This document shows positions 26,539-36,200 of a stretch of DNA of 64,000 bases, one piece after another. How positions within the stretch are numbered: position 1 is the first letter of the stretch; every line of letters begins with the position of its first letter. This DNA comes from Methanoregulaceae archaeon (lineage in GTDB: Bacteria; Armatimonadota; Fimbriimonadia; Fimbriimonadales; Fimbriimonadaceae), in assembly GCA_020850325.1 (NCBI GenBank), contig JADZEW010000022.1, positions 62,001 through 126,000 of the forward strand. The letters are read 5' to 3'. The translations under genes were made by a program, and so were the position numbers. The notes below the pieces were generated by a model, which saw nothing but the letters and a program-made list of their open reading frames with translations, had not been told where the DNA came from and made no database searches.

Positions 26539-27725
26539 ACCAGCTTCCGATACTGGTGCTTCCCGACTCGGAGGATCTTTCCAACCAAATCTTGCCGGGG
26601 GATGCGGATTCCCGCGTCGCTGAGTTTCTCCTCGTCGAGCGAGATTGCACCCGCTTTCATGAGGTCCTTTGCCGCGCCGTTGCTCTTCGCAAGCCCCAAC
26701 TGCGCCACCAGAGCGGGAATCGACACCAGATCACCTAAGTCGTTAGGGATGGCCGCCTCGGGGGCGTCAGTGACCGTCTGGCGTTTTGAGAACGTCTCCA
26801 CGAAGTACCGCTCAGCCTCGTTGGCGGCCTCATCAGAGTGGTACAGCGCGACGATCGCCTTGGCGAGCTCGACCTTGGAATCACGAGGGTTCTTTCCTTC
26901 GGCGCTGAGCTCCTTCACGCGCTCCATGGGAACATCGGTGCAAAGCTCGAACCAGTTGGCGATCAACTCGTCGGGGATCGACATCGTCTTGCCAAACATG
27001 TCGTTCGGCGAGTCGGTGATCGACACGTAGTTGCCGAGCGACTGGGACATCTTCTCTTTCCCGTCGGTGCCCACCAACAGCGGACACGTCATCACGACCT
27101 GCGGCGCCTGGCCGTATTGCTCCATGAGCGTCCGACCGACGAGGTTGTTGAAGAGTTGGTCGTTACCGCCGAGTTCGATGTCGGCGTTGATCTCGACGGA
27201 GTCCATGCCCTGGCACAGCGGATACATGATCTCGTGCATGGCGATCGGTCGATTCTCGCGGAGCCGGTTGGTGAAGTCGTCGCGCTCGAGGATTCGGGCG
27301 ACGGTGTAGCGCGAGCACAGCCGGATGACGTCCTCGAAAGTCATCTTGCCCAGCCAGTCCGCGTTGTAGAAGATCTCCGTTCGCTCGGGGATGAGGATCT
27401 TGAAGAGCTGTTCCTTGACGGCTTCGACGTTGATTTGCACTTCTTCGCGAGTCAACTGGCGGCGGGTCTTGCTCTTGCCGCTGGGGTCACCGATGAGGGC
27501 GGTGAAATCGCCGACGATGATGCAGCCGGTGTGGCCGAGCCTCTGGAAGTCGCGGATTTTGCGCAGAACCACGGCCCAACCGAGGGTGACATCCTTGGCG
27601 GTGGGGTCGAGTCCGAGCTTGACGCGCAACGGACGCCCCTCAGCGAGCTTCTTGCGGAGGTCGGTCTCATCGATGATCTGCGTCGTCCCCCGCCGCAGGA
27701 TGTCCATTTGTTGGTCGAGCGTCAT
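26535..27725 (-). CDS. tyrS: Tyrosyl-tRNA synthetase with altered HIGH motif
   Basis: 396 aa, class I synthetase of the TyrZ-like type: GLDPTAKDVTLGW, GDFTALIGDPSGKSKTR, YPLCQGMDSVEINADIELGGNDQLFNNLVGR and KMSQS (about 224), plus a C-terminal S4-like domain. It charges tRNA-Tyr. The HIGH box reads TLGW (47-50) where HLGH is expected, so both catalytic histidines are replaced. The second loop is KMSQS rather than KMSKS. The rest of the active site is intact and no other tyrS is in the window. TACAAT lies 9 nt upstream. Confidence 0.93.
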   Translation of the reverse strand: MTLDQQMDILRRGTTQIIDETDLRKKLAEGRPLRVKLGLDPTAKDVTLGWAVVLRKIRDFQRLGHTGCIIVGDFTALIGDPSGKSKTRRQLTREEVQINVEAVKEQLFKILIPERTEIFYNADWLGKMTFEDVIRLCSRYTVARILERDDFTNRLRENRPIAMHEIMYPLCQGMDSVEINADIELGGNDQLFNNLVGRTLMEQYGQAPQVVMTCPLLVGTDGKEKMSQSLGNYVSITDSPNDMFGKTMSIPDELIANWFELCTDVPMERVKELSAEGKNPRDSKVELAKAIVALYHSDEAANEAERYFVETFSKRQTVTDAPEAAIPNDLGDLVSIPALVAQLGLAKSNGAAKDLMKAGAISLDEEKLSDAGIRIPRQDLVGKILRVGKHQYRKLV

Positions 27726-27734
27726 GCTTCGGGA

Positions 27735-27740
27735 ATTGTA
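27735..27740 (-). promoter_or_regulatory. -10 box TACAAT of tyrS
   Basis: Read on the minus strand, TACAAT ends 9 nt before ATG 27725, leaving at most a few nucleotides of leader. Confidence 0.55.
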
Positions 27741-27772
27741 GCGCGGAATGGGTGGAGGGCTTGGGTTGGCCC

Positions 27773-27908
27773 GGGCTCCCCCTCGCCTCGGTGATCGTCC
27801 GGGGAGAGGGGGCTGGGGGGTGAGGGGCTTCAGGCAAGCAGTTTGCGCCCCGCGCAGTATTCCTCTCCCTCCCCAACCCCTCCCTCTCGCCGGAGCGAAA
27901 GGGAGGGG
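27773..27908. repeat. Intergenic GC-rich inverted repeats between tyrS and acpS
   Basis: Two hairpin-forming blocks of C-rich/G-rich sequence: an imperfect one (CTCCCCCTC ... GGGGAGAGGGGG, 27776-27814) and a better one (CCCCTCCC ... GGGAGGGG, 27877-27908). Such CCCTCTCCC/GGGAGAGGG palindromic units are common dispersed intergenic repeats in GC-rich bacteria. No gene lies in this 220-nt gap. Confidence 0.6.
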
Positions 27909-27949
27909 CCATCGCGTCGGGACGAGCCCACCGACGACCTCAGGCTGCG

Positions 27950-28288
27950 CTAGCCCGCAAAATCTCGCTCATAAATCGCGAAGGCCGCCGCCATAGAGCG
28001 CTCGTGGGTGATCGAAACCCACAACGTGCCTTCGAACGAGGGGTGGGTCACCCGCACGGCCAACTTCGAATCCACATCGGGCAGAATCTCGACATCCTGC
28101 CAAGACAATCGGAAGGGAAGGGCCTTTGCAGTTGCTTCCTTAGCCGCCCAGCGACCGGCGACCTGCTCGGCGGTGCGGCAGTACTCCCGCTCCGCGGGGG
28201 TGAGGATTCGACGGACAAACCGCGGGTTCCGCATGGCTCGCGCCACGCGGTCGACTTCGACCAGGTCCAGCCCTACTCCGCAGATCAC
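27950..28288 (-). CDS. acpS: Holo-[acyl-carrier-protein] synthase AcpS
   Basis: 112 aa from GTG 28288, matching the usual AcpS N-terminus (ICGVGLDLVEVDRVARAM). The Mg/CoA motif GRWAAKEATAKAL and the late LWVSITHERSMAAAFA strand are present. It transfers phosphopantetheine to acyl carrier protein. The track start at 28339 adds 17 residues lying before the family N-terminus. It is divergent from the SPFH gene, with a gap of only 56 nt. Confidence 0.9.
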   Translation of the reverse strand: MICGVGLDLVEVDRVARAMRNPRFVRRILTPAEREYCRTAEQVAGRWAAKEATAKALPFRLSWQDVEILPDVDSKLAVRVTHPSFEGTLWVSITHERSMAAAFAIYERDFAG

Positions 28289-28344
28289 CTCTCCAGTTTG
28301 GCATTGTGCAACCGGAACCCGGTCCGCAACGTCCTCCAATTGCC

Positions 28345-29301
28345 ATGCGCAATCCTCTGCCTTTCATTCTCTGGTTAGCCGCCACTGTCGGAAGCTGGTT
28401 CGCCTTCACTCCGTCCGTGGAGAACCCTGCCAACTTGCTGTGGGTGATTGGCGGATCGATCATCGGCGGCATCCTCGCGTCTTCGATCAAGGTTGCGGCG
28501 CAGTGGGAGCGGTCGCTGGTGTTCCGGTTGGGTCGGTTTAGTGCGGTGAAGGGCCCGGGGATCTTCTTCATCATGCCGTTCTTCGATTCGGTGAGGGCGG
28601 TCGATACGCGAATCGTCACCCTCGATATCCCGGTGCAGCAGGCGATTACCAAGGACAACGTGCCGGTTTCGATCGATGGCGTCATCTTCATGCGGGTGAG
28701 CAGTCCGGAAGATGCGGTGATCCAAGTTCAGAACTACGCCCACGCGATCCGGCAGTATGCGCAGACCGCGCTCCGCGACGTTATCGGTGCGATGACGCTC
28801 GACCAGATTCTCGCCGACCGCGAGCATGTCGGCCACCAGATCGAGAAGATGGTGGAGGCAGAGACCGCAGGTTGGGGTCTCGAGGTCGCGGCGATCCGGA
28901 TTCAGGACATCGTGCTGCCCGAGGATCTCAAGCGGGTTATGGCTCGGCAAGCTTCGGCCGAGCGCGAAAAACGCGCAAACATCACCAAGTCGGAAGGCGA
29001 CCGCGAAGCGGCGGAAAACCTGGCTGCGGCGGCGTCGACGATGTCGGCCAGCCCGGGTGCCCTGCAACTGCGCACGCTGCAAACCCTCGACTCGCTGGGT
29101 AGCTCGGCCGCGAATACGGTCGTCCTGGCTTTGCCGATCGAGGTCACCAACGCGCTGGGCGCGGTGCCGGGCTTAGCTCAGGCGGTCCAAGCGGCAGTCA
29201 AGCCGAAGACGGAGACGAAGGCGGAGGTCGATCGGGCCGCGCTTTCCACGCCGCGCAAGGTCGAGACGGATCAGGCTGGCGAGCAGACGACGCGGGGATG
29301 A
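28345..29301 (+). CDS. SPFH/stomatin-like membrane protein (slipin)
   Basis: 318 aa from ATG 28345. Two N-terminal hydrophobic segments, then the SPFH core: WERSLVFRLGRFSAVKGPGIFFIMPFFDSVRAVDTRIVTLDIPVQQAITKDNVPVSIDGV, followed by a coiled-coil rich in Ala/Glu (VMARQASAEREKRANITKSEGDREAAENLA). Slipins scaffold membrane microdomains and often pair with an NfeD protease partner, not seen here. The C-terminal 40 residues are Lys/Ala-rich. It is the last host gene before the island. Confidence 0.92.
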   Translation: MRNPLPFILWLAATVGSWFAFTPSVENPANLLWVIGGSIIGGILASSIKVAAQWERSLVFRLGRFSAVKGPGIFFIMPFFDSVRAVDTRIVTLDIPVQQAITKDNVPVSIDGVIFMRVSSPEDAVIQVQNYAHAIRQYAQTALRDVIGAMTLDQILADREHVGHQIEKMVEAETAGWGLEVAAIRIQDIVLPEDLKRVMARQASAEREKRANITKSEGDREAAENLAAAASTMSASPGALQLRTLQTLDSLGSSAANTVVLALPIEVTNALGAVPGLAQAVQAAVKPKTETKAEVDRAALSTPRKVETDQAGEQTTRG

Positions 29302-29304
29302 GGT

Positions 29305-29360
29305 TGGTGGGCGAGGAGAGACTCGAACTCTCACGGCTATCAACCGCTGGAACCTAAATC
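29305..29360 (-). pseudogene. Displaced 3' half of tRNA-Leu (left attachment site)
   Basis: Read on the minus strand this holds the anticodon loop (UUUAGGU with UCCAG), a variable arm, a GAGAG/CUCUC T-stem and CUCGCCC-ACCA. It has no matching 5' half; the adjacent sequence does not form D- or acceptor stems. CUCGCCC pairs perfectly with the GGGCGAG 5' end of the tRNA-Leu at the far end of the island, so this is most likely the original chromosomal 3' half. The 14-bp core CTGGAACCTAAATC (29347-29360) is shared with 58914-58927. Confidence 0.85.
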
Positions 29361-29389
29361 ACCCCAGCTCACCGATTTGAACCTATGGT

Positions 29390-29403
29390 GGCAGAATTCT
29401 GCC
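29390..29403. promoter_or_regulatory. 14-bp perfect palindrome next to left attachment site
   Basis: GGCAGAATTCTGCC lies between the att core and the GAGTTGCA arm repeats, upstream of the integrase. It may bind an excisionase or a repressor; the inner part recurs as ATTCTGCAGAAT before hsdM. Confidence 0.45.
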
Positions 29404-29409
29404 CTCCAT

Positions 29410-29431
29410 TTGAGTTGCATAGTGAGTTGCA
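29410..29431. repeat. Left arm-type direct repeats (integrase binding candidate)
   Basis: Two copies of GAGTTGCA separated by TAGT. The same 22 bp plus GGACGATT after one mismatch recur at 58782-58812 inside the right end. The position 50 bp from the core matches arm-type sites of lambda-like integrases. Confidence 0.7.
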
Positions 29432-29468
29432 CGGACGATTCGGGCTTGCCGGTGCGATAAGTACATCC

Positions 29469-30893
29469 ATGGCACGTCGCAAATCACCCATCTCGGAACC
29501 CCACCCGCATCGGTTCCGCATCACCCGAAACAAGACCTACTTTTATGTGGAGGGAAGGAAGGCTGCGGAGAGGGAGGTTGGCAGGAAGGACTGCATCACT
29601 TGGCGTTGCTACGTCCACCTTCCAACGGGCGTCAACGGCAAGATGGGCTTGAAGCGGACAGCCGTATACGGAGGTACATCGGAAGAATGCAAGCAGAAAG
29701 CAGAGGCACTTGCTCGGTCGGCGCCCTTCGTACTCGACGTCAATTTGCATCAAGCCCGAATCGGACTGGAGACAATTGCTGCGAAGGACTTTGCATGGGC
29801 TCTGGCTGCGCATGAAGACCCTAACAACAGTCTGAGCACATCAATCAAGAGGGCCAAGTCGGCGGCACTCCCCACAGTGAGGCAGCTCGCCGAGCAGGCT
29901 ATCCAGCGAAAGGCGTCATTGAACAAGAACACAAATTCCGACCGGGCTCACCTCAGCAAGTTGGAATGGGCAGTCAGTCACAAGGACGGCAAGTTCAAGC
30001 TCGGTCGGCTCAAGGTGGACGAGGTCACCCAATCTCATCTGGTGGCGTGGGTCACCACGGTCACCAACCACGTCAGCAAGCACACCGGACAGACCTTGTC
30101 GGAACACTCGGTTGAACTTGCCATCGCTTTGGTCAAGGTCGCCTGGAACGAGTTGCTTCATGATGAAGAGCAGGCAAAGTGCTTTGATTCGCTCCGCTTC
30201 GACTCGCTGGGGAGCCTATTCCGACGCGCTACTCCGCGCGAAGTCGACCGCAGATTGCTTGACATAGACAAGCTACTGACTGTGGCTGACGCTGCCAGCT
30301 CACCGCAAGAAGCAGGGGTTTTGGCGCTCCTATTGATGGGACTTCGAATGAACGAGGTTGGAGCCGTTCGATGGGAGGATGTGACAACCGATGAGCACGG
30401 ACGGCTCTGGGTCGAACCCATTGGAAGTACCTCAGCCTCAAGGCGGCAATGGCGGCCACGAACAAAGCCGGGTTGGCGGGAGAATCGAACAATTCCTGTC
30501 TCCGATTTCCAGCGTCAGATGCTCGATTTGGCTAGACAGGCAGGCGGCGAGTTTGTTTGCGGCCCTTCGCCCTGCAGCTCAAGCGACGTCGCGAAAATTT
30601 TCCAGGACTTATCACGCAGGGCGGGTGTCTGCTGGAGCAAAGGTGACCACTGTAAGTTCCTCCGTCACACAGTGCTATCGACAGTCTCAGAGGTTGCAGG
30701 CGAGCTTGTTGCCGAGCAGTGGGGTCACCAGAAGCATCGCGACACGATGCTTTCGAGGGTGTACGACTTGCGGCAGGTGCGAGCCAAGCGAAGGGCCGCA
30801 CGTCAGAACCTCTTTGCGAATGGAACTTGTGCGAGCGACTTGCTTCCATGGGCAACCCGGACTTTCGCAAGACCACATTCAAAGTCCGGTTAG
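29469..30893 (+). CDS. int: Tyrosine-recombinase integrase of the island
   Basis: 474 aa from ATG 29469; the longer track ORF reads through the arm repeats. The N-terminal region (RFRITRNKTYFYVEGRK) resembles an arm-binding domain, followed by a SAM-like core-binding domain (about 155-250). In the catalytic domain, the first Arg lies in LLLMGLRMNEVGAVRW. Box II reads KFLRHTVLST, with Lys where HxxR usually has its first His. Then WGHQKHRDTMLSRVY has the His/Trp position and a nucleophile Tyr. It would integrate and excise the element at the tRNA-Leu anticodon loop. Confidence 0.9.
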   Translation: MARRKSPISEPHPHRFRITRNKTYFYVEGRKAAEREVGRKDCITWRCYVHLPTGVNGKMGLKRTAVYGGTSEECKQKAEALARSAPFVLDVNLHQARIGLETIAAKDFAWALAAHEDPNNSLSTSIKRAKSAALPTVRQLAEQAIQRKASLNKNTNSDRAHLSKLEWAVSHKDGKFKLGRLKVDEVTQSHLVAWVTTVTNHVSKHTGQTLSEHSVELAIALVKVAWNELLHDEEQAKCFDSLRFDSLGSLFRRATPREVDRRLLDIDKLLTVADAASSPQEAGVLALLLMGLRMNEVGAVRWEDVTTDEHGRLWVEPIGSTSASRRQWRPRTKPGWRENRTIPVSDFQRQMLDLARQAGGEFVCGPSPCSSSDVAKIFQDLSRRAGVCWSKGDHCKFLRHTVLSTVSEVAGELVAEQWGHQKHRDTMLSRVYDLRQVRAKRRAARQNLFANGTCASDLLPWATRTFARPHSKSG

Positions 30894-31117
30894 TCTTGCT
30901 TTCGTCCAGTCGGTTCGCTTTGGTGACCGGTTCTGGCTAATCGAGAAGGACTCACCACCGGCCTGCCCTTCTTTAGCTTGACCTCGACGGCGATTACCTT
31001 GCTCCCCTGAACAGCTTGCTGCCAGGTTGCAACGAACTCGACCGGGTCGACCTCGCATGCTTGCAGATACAAGTCGATGTGCCTCTACCATGAACTGGGT
31101 GCTCTTGGTGCCAAAAC
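30894..31117. other. Intergenic region with possible gene remnant
   Basis: Between the integrase and cadA. A minus-strand frame (31072-30890, VDPVEFVATWQQAVQGSK) has protein-like composition but no start signal or recognisable family; it may be a decayed gene. No terminator was identified with confidence. Confidence 0.35.
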
Positions 31118-33214
31118 TCAGTGCCGGACCGGCACGCGTAGCATTCGGAGGCCGTTGAAGACCACCAGGAGACTTGCCCCCATGTCTGCAAACACAGCCA
31201 TCCACAACGTGGCTATTCCTACGAGGGCCAATGCAAAGAATACGACCTTAATCCCAAGAGCGAAGGCTATGTTCTGCGCCAAGATGGTCGAAGTCCTTCG
31301 GCTGAGCAAGATGTAGCTTGGAATCTTTCGGAGGTCGTCGTCCATCAGCGCAACATCAGCCGTTTCGATTGCCGTATCCGTGCCCGCCGCGCCCATGGCG
31401 AAGCCAACCGTCGACTTCGCCAGCGCTGGTGCATCGTTTACACCGTCGCCTACCATGCCTACCTTTTCGCCATTCGAAGCCAGCTCTTCGACAACCTTGA
31501 GCTTTGCTTCGGGAAGCATCTCAGCCTGAATCTGGTCAATCCCGACCTTTGCACCGATGACATTGGCCGTGGCCAGATTGTCACCCGTTAGCATCACTAC
31601 CTTGAGGCCCATGGAGTGAAGCTCTTGGACAGCCTCAATACTTTCTGGCCTCACGGTGTCAGCGACACCAAAGACAGCAACCGCTTCCCTGGTGGTCGCC
31701 AGAATCACGATTGACATGCCCCTGGCCTCAAGGTCTGACAGGACTTCGTGCACATGGTCACAGCAAGCACCATTCTCCTCAACCAGGCGGTGATTGCCGA
31801 GGATGTAGTGCTCACCGTTAACGCGACCCTTAACCCCTCGGCCCGGCGAAGACTCAAACGAGTCGACCGTCAGGGGCTTCCCGTCCCAATACCGAACAAT
31901 GGCTTTGGCAACCGGGTGCGCACTGAGGAAGTCGAGGCTTGCAGCAACCTGCTTCGCTAAGTTGTGGTCGAATCCATGAAGCGGAACCATGGATTCGACC
32001 CTAGGTTGGCCATAGGTCAGCGTGCCTGTCTTATCCAAGGCTATTGTCGTAAGGTGCTTGCCGGACTCAAGGTGAGCCCCACCTTTAACGAGGATTCCCA
32101 GTTTCGCGGCGGCTGCAAGGCCACTAACAACAGTAACCGGCGTTGAGATGACCAGAGCGCATGGGCACGCTATAACCAGCAAGACCAGCGACTTGTAAAG
32201 CCAGGGTACAAACGGTTGCCCAAAGAAAACACTCGGAATGGTAGCTACGAGTAGGGCCAAACACACGACAACTGGCGTGTAGACACGAGCGAAGGCATCT
32301 ATGAAGCGCTGAGAAGCTGCCCGGGACCCCTGAGCCTCTTGAACTGTCTTGATAATTCTGTCAAGGGTTGTGTGTCCTTTGGTGCCGGTGACTTCGAACT
32401 CCAAGACACCCTCCTCGTTGATGGTGCCCGCGAAGAGGGTTGAGCCCACGGTTTTTTCCACGGGGAGACTCTCCCCGGTGATGGGAGCCTGGTTGACGCT
32501 GCTAGAGCCTACAACCACATTGCCATCAAGCGGGATTCGGTCTCCGGGCCGAACCCGGACAACTTCTCCAATTTGGACCGCTGCCGCGTCAACCTCAATC
32601 CAGGACTCACCTCGGCTGACCAAGGCCTTGTCTGGAGCAAGGCTCATCAACGAGCGAACGGCATTCCGAGCTTTGTCAAGCGCGAACGACTCAATGCGCT
32701 CGGCTATCGCAAACAGCACCGTCACCATCGCTGCCTCGGGATAGGAGCCAATGACAAAGGCTCCTATCACCGCCAAGCACATTAGGAAGTTGATGTTCAG
32801 AGTGAACGTGCGAACTGCAACCAGCCCCTTCTTGAAAGTCTGCACTCCTCCCATTAGAATGGCCAGGACTGCCATTGATGCAACCGGAACCGACCGCTCA
32901 TTCCCCGTTGAGAAGGCCAACAGTTCGGCCCCAACCGCAACGGCAAGGGAGAGGGCAAGCAGCAAGTCACGTTTTGAGGATGGCCCCGGTTGCGGTGCGC
33001 AACCAACATCGCAATCGGCTTCCGCAGGCAAGCCGATTTCCTCCAACAATCGCCGAACAGGCTCTTCAGATGGAAACTCGTGCTCCACCGTCAGTTGCCG
33101 ATTCATTAGGTCAAATGTCAGGGTCGAGACCTCGCTGACTCTCCCGAATCTCTTCCTGATGACCTGCTCTTCTGACGAGCAATCCATGCCCTTAATGCGG
33201 AAATCGGATTTCAA
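31118..33214 (-). CDS. cadA: Zn/Cd-exporting P1B-2-type ATPase (CadA/ZntA)
   Basis: 698 aa. The N-terminal HMA-like domain has GMDCSSEE (9-16), the CxxE variant of Zn/Cd/Pb pumps. Eight membrane helices, TGES, the membrane motif ACPCALV (about 348), DKTGTLT (about 396), SAHPVAKAI and GDGVNDAPAL follow. It exports soft divalent cations across the inner membrane. It is the last gene of the czc operon, overlapping czcA by 4 nt, so inner-membrane pump and trans-envelope pump are made together. Gene style differs from the host P1B-4 ATPase. Confidence 0.95.
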   Translation of the reverse strand: MKSDFRIKGMDCSSEEQVIRKRFGRVSEVSTLTFDLMNRQLTVEHEFPSEEPVRRLLEEIGLPAEADCDVGCAPQPGPSSKRDLLLALSLAVAVGAELLAFSTGNERSVPVASMAVLAILMGGVQTFKKGLVAVRTFTLNINFLMCLAVIGAFVIGSYPEAAMVTVLFAIAERIESFALDKARNAVRSLMSLAPDKALVSRGESWIEVDAAAVQIGEVVRVRPGDRIPLDGNVVVGSSSVNQAPITGESLPVEKTVGSTLFAGTINEEGVLEFEVTGTKGHTTLDRIIKTVQEAQGSRAASQRFIDAFARVYTPVVVCLALLVATIPSVFFGQPFVPWLYKSLVLLVIACPCALVISTPVTVVSGLAAAAKLGILVKGGAHLESGKHLTTIALDKTGTLTYGQPRVESMVPLHGFDHNLAKQVAASLDFLSAHPVAKAIVRYWDGKPLTVDSFESSPGRGVKGRVNGEHYILGNHRLVEENGACCDHVHEVLSDLEARGMSIVILATTREAVAVFGVADTVRPESIEAVQELHSMGLKVVMLTGDNLATANVIGAKVGIDQIQAEMLPEAKLKVVEELASNGEKVGMVGDGVNDAPALAKSTVGFAMGAAGTDTAIETADVALMDDDLRKIPSYILLSRRTSTILAQNIAFALGIKVVFFALALVGIATLWMAVFADMGASLLVVFNGLRMLRVPVRH

Positions 33215-36200
33215 AGCTCCTCCTGGACTTCTGTATCTCGCTCAAACATGGCGTAAAGGGCGGGAAGCACGACCAGCGTCAGTAGCGTCGCCGACAAGAT
33301 GCCGCCGATAACCACCGTTGCCAGCGGGCGTTGGACCTCTGCGCCAGTGCCGGTGTTGAGAGCCATCGGAATGAAACCAAGCGCGGCAACAAGGGCGGTC
33401 ATCAAGACTGGTCGCAGTCGCTCGGTTGCTCCCTCACGAACGGCATCGACAACCAAGCGCCCTTCAGCCCTGAGCCTATTGATGGCCGAAACCATGACAA
33501 CGCCATTCATCACCGCGACACCAGACAGCGCGATGAATCCGATACCCGCAGTGATGCTGAATGGGAGGCTTCGAAGGGCTAGCGCCAATATGCCGCCAGT
33601 TATAGCCAAGGGCACGCCTGTGAAGATGAGAACCGCTTGCTTGAGCGACCCAAACGTTGAGAAGAGCAGAATGAAAATCAGAGCCAGAGCAACCGGCACA
33701 ACGAGAGTCAACCGCTGCGATGCCTGCTGCAGGTTTTCAAATTGGCCGCCCCACGTGATGTAATAGCCCTCCTTTAGCTTCACCTTTTCCTTGATGGCGG
33801 ATTGTGCCTTCGCGACGAACGAGCCGAGGTCTGTTCCCCTCACATTGAGCTGAACAACAACTCGACGTTTGCCCATTTCGCGTGAGATTTGAGCTGGCGC
33901 CGGTACATTGTCGATATGCGCAACCGAACTTAGCGGTACGCCGCCGCCGTCAGGAGTTTCCACGAGCATTCCCTTGATTGCGTCGATATCATTTCGCAGC
34001 TCATCTGGCATCGTCACTGTCAGTGCAAACCGCTTGTCCCCTTCAATAATTTGCCCGACAGGTTCACCACCAAGCGCTGTGGCAACGAGTTCTTGGATGT
34101 CGTCGATGTTAATGCCAAGTCGAGATATCGCATCTCGGTCGATGTCTATTTGGAGGACTGGAACCTCGTCAACCTGCTCGACTTCGACGTCTTGTGCGCC
34201 CGGAATTTCCCGCATTACCGAAGCAATCTCATCCGCCCTAGATTTCAGCTCCTTCAGGTCTTCTCCGAATACTTTGATTCCAATATCCGCCTTTACACCC
34301 GATACAAGTTCCGCAAAGCGCATTTGTATGGGCTGCGAGAAGTTGTAGCCTTGGCCAGGAACTTCGGCGACCTTTGCCTCAAGCTCTTCAACAAGTGCTT
34401 CCTTCGTCAACCCCTTTCGCCATTGGTCGCGGGGCTTGAGCATGATGAAACTGTCTGTCAGGCTCAACGGCATCGGGTCGGTAGCCACTTCTGGCGTGCC
34501 ACTTCGTGAGAAGACCGTCAATACCTCGGGCACCTCAAGGACTTTCCTTTCGAAGGCTGTGACCAACCTGACGGTCTGCTCGGCATCAACAGTCCGAACC
34601 CTGACAGGCTGTATCACCAGTGAGCCTTCGTCAAGCTGGGGAACAAACTCCGAGCCCAACCGTGTGAACACAAAGGCAGAAACCGCTAGTAGGGCAAAGG
34701 CACCCCCGATGACGACTCCTCGCGCTCTAAGCGAAAAGTTGAGTGCTCGGGCGTACAACCGGCTAAACAGGCTCATGACTGGGTTGTTGCCCTCCTTGGT
34801 GTCGCCTGAAAGGAACATGCTTGCCAGCACCGGCACGAGCGTCATTGTCAGCAGCAGGGCGCCAATGAGAGCGAATACAACTGTGAAGGCCATTGGCTTG
34901 AACATTTTGCCTTCTGTGCCTTCCAATGCGAGAATGGGAAGATAGACGACGGTTATGATGGTGACGGCAAAGGCGGTCGGCTTGGCTACCTCGCGAGCAG
35001 ATTCCCAAACAGAATGCCTCACCTCTTTCCGTGTCAGGGTTGAGCCCTTATGCTCTCTTGCTTCGGCCAGTCGACGAACCGCGTTCTCCATCATCACAAC
35101 GGCACCGTCTACAATCAAGCCGAAGTCAATTGCGCCTAGGCTCATCAGGTTGCCTGAGATGCCAAATCGGTTCATACCTATGACCGCGCACAGCATTGCG
35201 AGCGGGATTGCTAGAGCGACGACGACCGCACCCCGTACATTGCCAAGAAGCAGAACCAGGACGATGATGACAAGGGCCGCGCCTTCGAGAAGGCTCTTCG
35301 CGACCGTGTGCAACACGTCGTCGACGAGGAGCGACCGGTCATAGGTCGTCGTCAATGTGACGTCCTTGGGAAGCTGGGCCCTGATTTCCTTGATGCGGTC
35401 GTCAACAGCTTTCGCGACCTCGCGTCCATTCGCACCCTTGAGCATCATCACGATGCCAAGGAGTGACTCCTTCCCGTCTTTGGTGGAAATGCCTGTGAGA
35501 GTAGGAATCCCGAGTCTCACGTCCGCTACATCGCGGATGAGAACGGGAACTCCGCTCTCCGACTTGACGACGATGCGCTCGATGTCGCTTATCGTAGTCG
35601 CCATTCCGACTGAGCGGATGAGCACTCGCTCGCCGTTTTGCTCCAGAACACCGCCTCCGGCATTCTGGTTGTTCTTCTGGAGGGCCGTGACAACCTCGTC
35701 CACAGCGATGCCACGTGCCAACATGGCACGAGGACGAACGACAACTTGATACTGCTTGACGCTACCGTCCGCTGCGTTGACTTCGGCAACGCCTGGAACT
35801 GTTCGCAACTGGGGCGAAATGAACCAGTCCTGCAGGCTCCGCAACTCCATCGGCGGTCTGCTTTCAGACTCAATGACATACATGTAGATGTCGCCCAGGC
35901 CAGTGGACACCGGACCCATCTGTGGAGACTCGATTCCTGTGGGAAGTAGCTCCTTGACGTTGTTGAGCCGTTCGCTTACTAGCTGTCGTGCGAAGTAGGT
36001 GTCGACCTCGTCCTTGAAGGTCACAGTCACCTGTGAGAGCCCGTACTGGCTAAGACTCCGGACCTGAGTTACGCCAGGAATGCCACCCATCGCAGTCTCG
36101 ATAGGGAACGTGACAAGCTTCTCAACTTCTTCGGGTCCCATTCCTCCCGTTTCAGTGTTGATTGCGACCTGGTTGGTTGTGATGTCGGGAACAGCGTCGA

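Noticed and set aside
30890-31072. 60-aa minus-strand ORF between integrase and cadA
   Set aside because: Protein-like for about 35 residues but without family match or start signal; noted only as a possible remnant.
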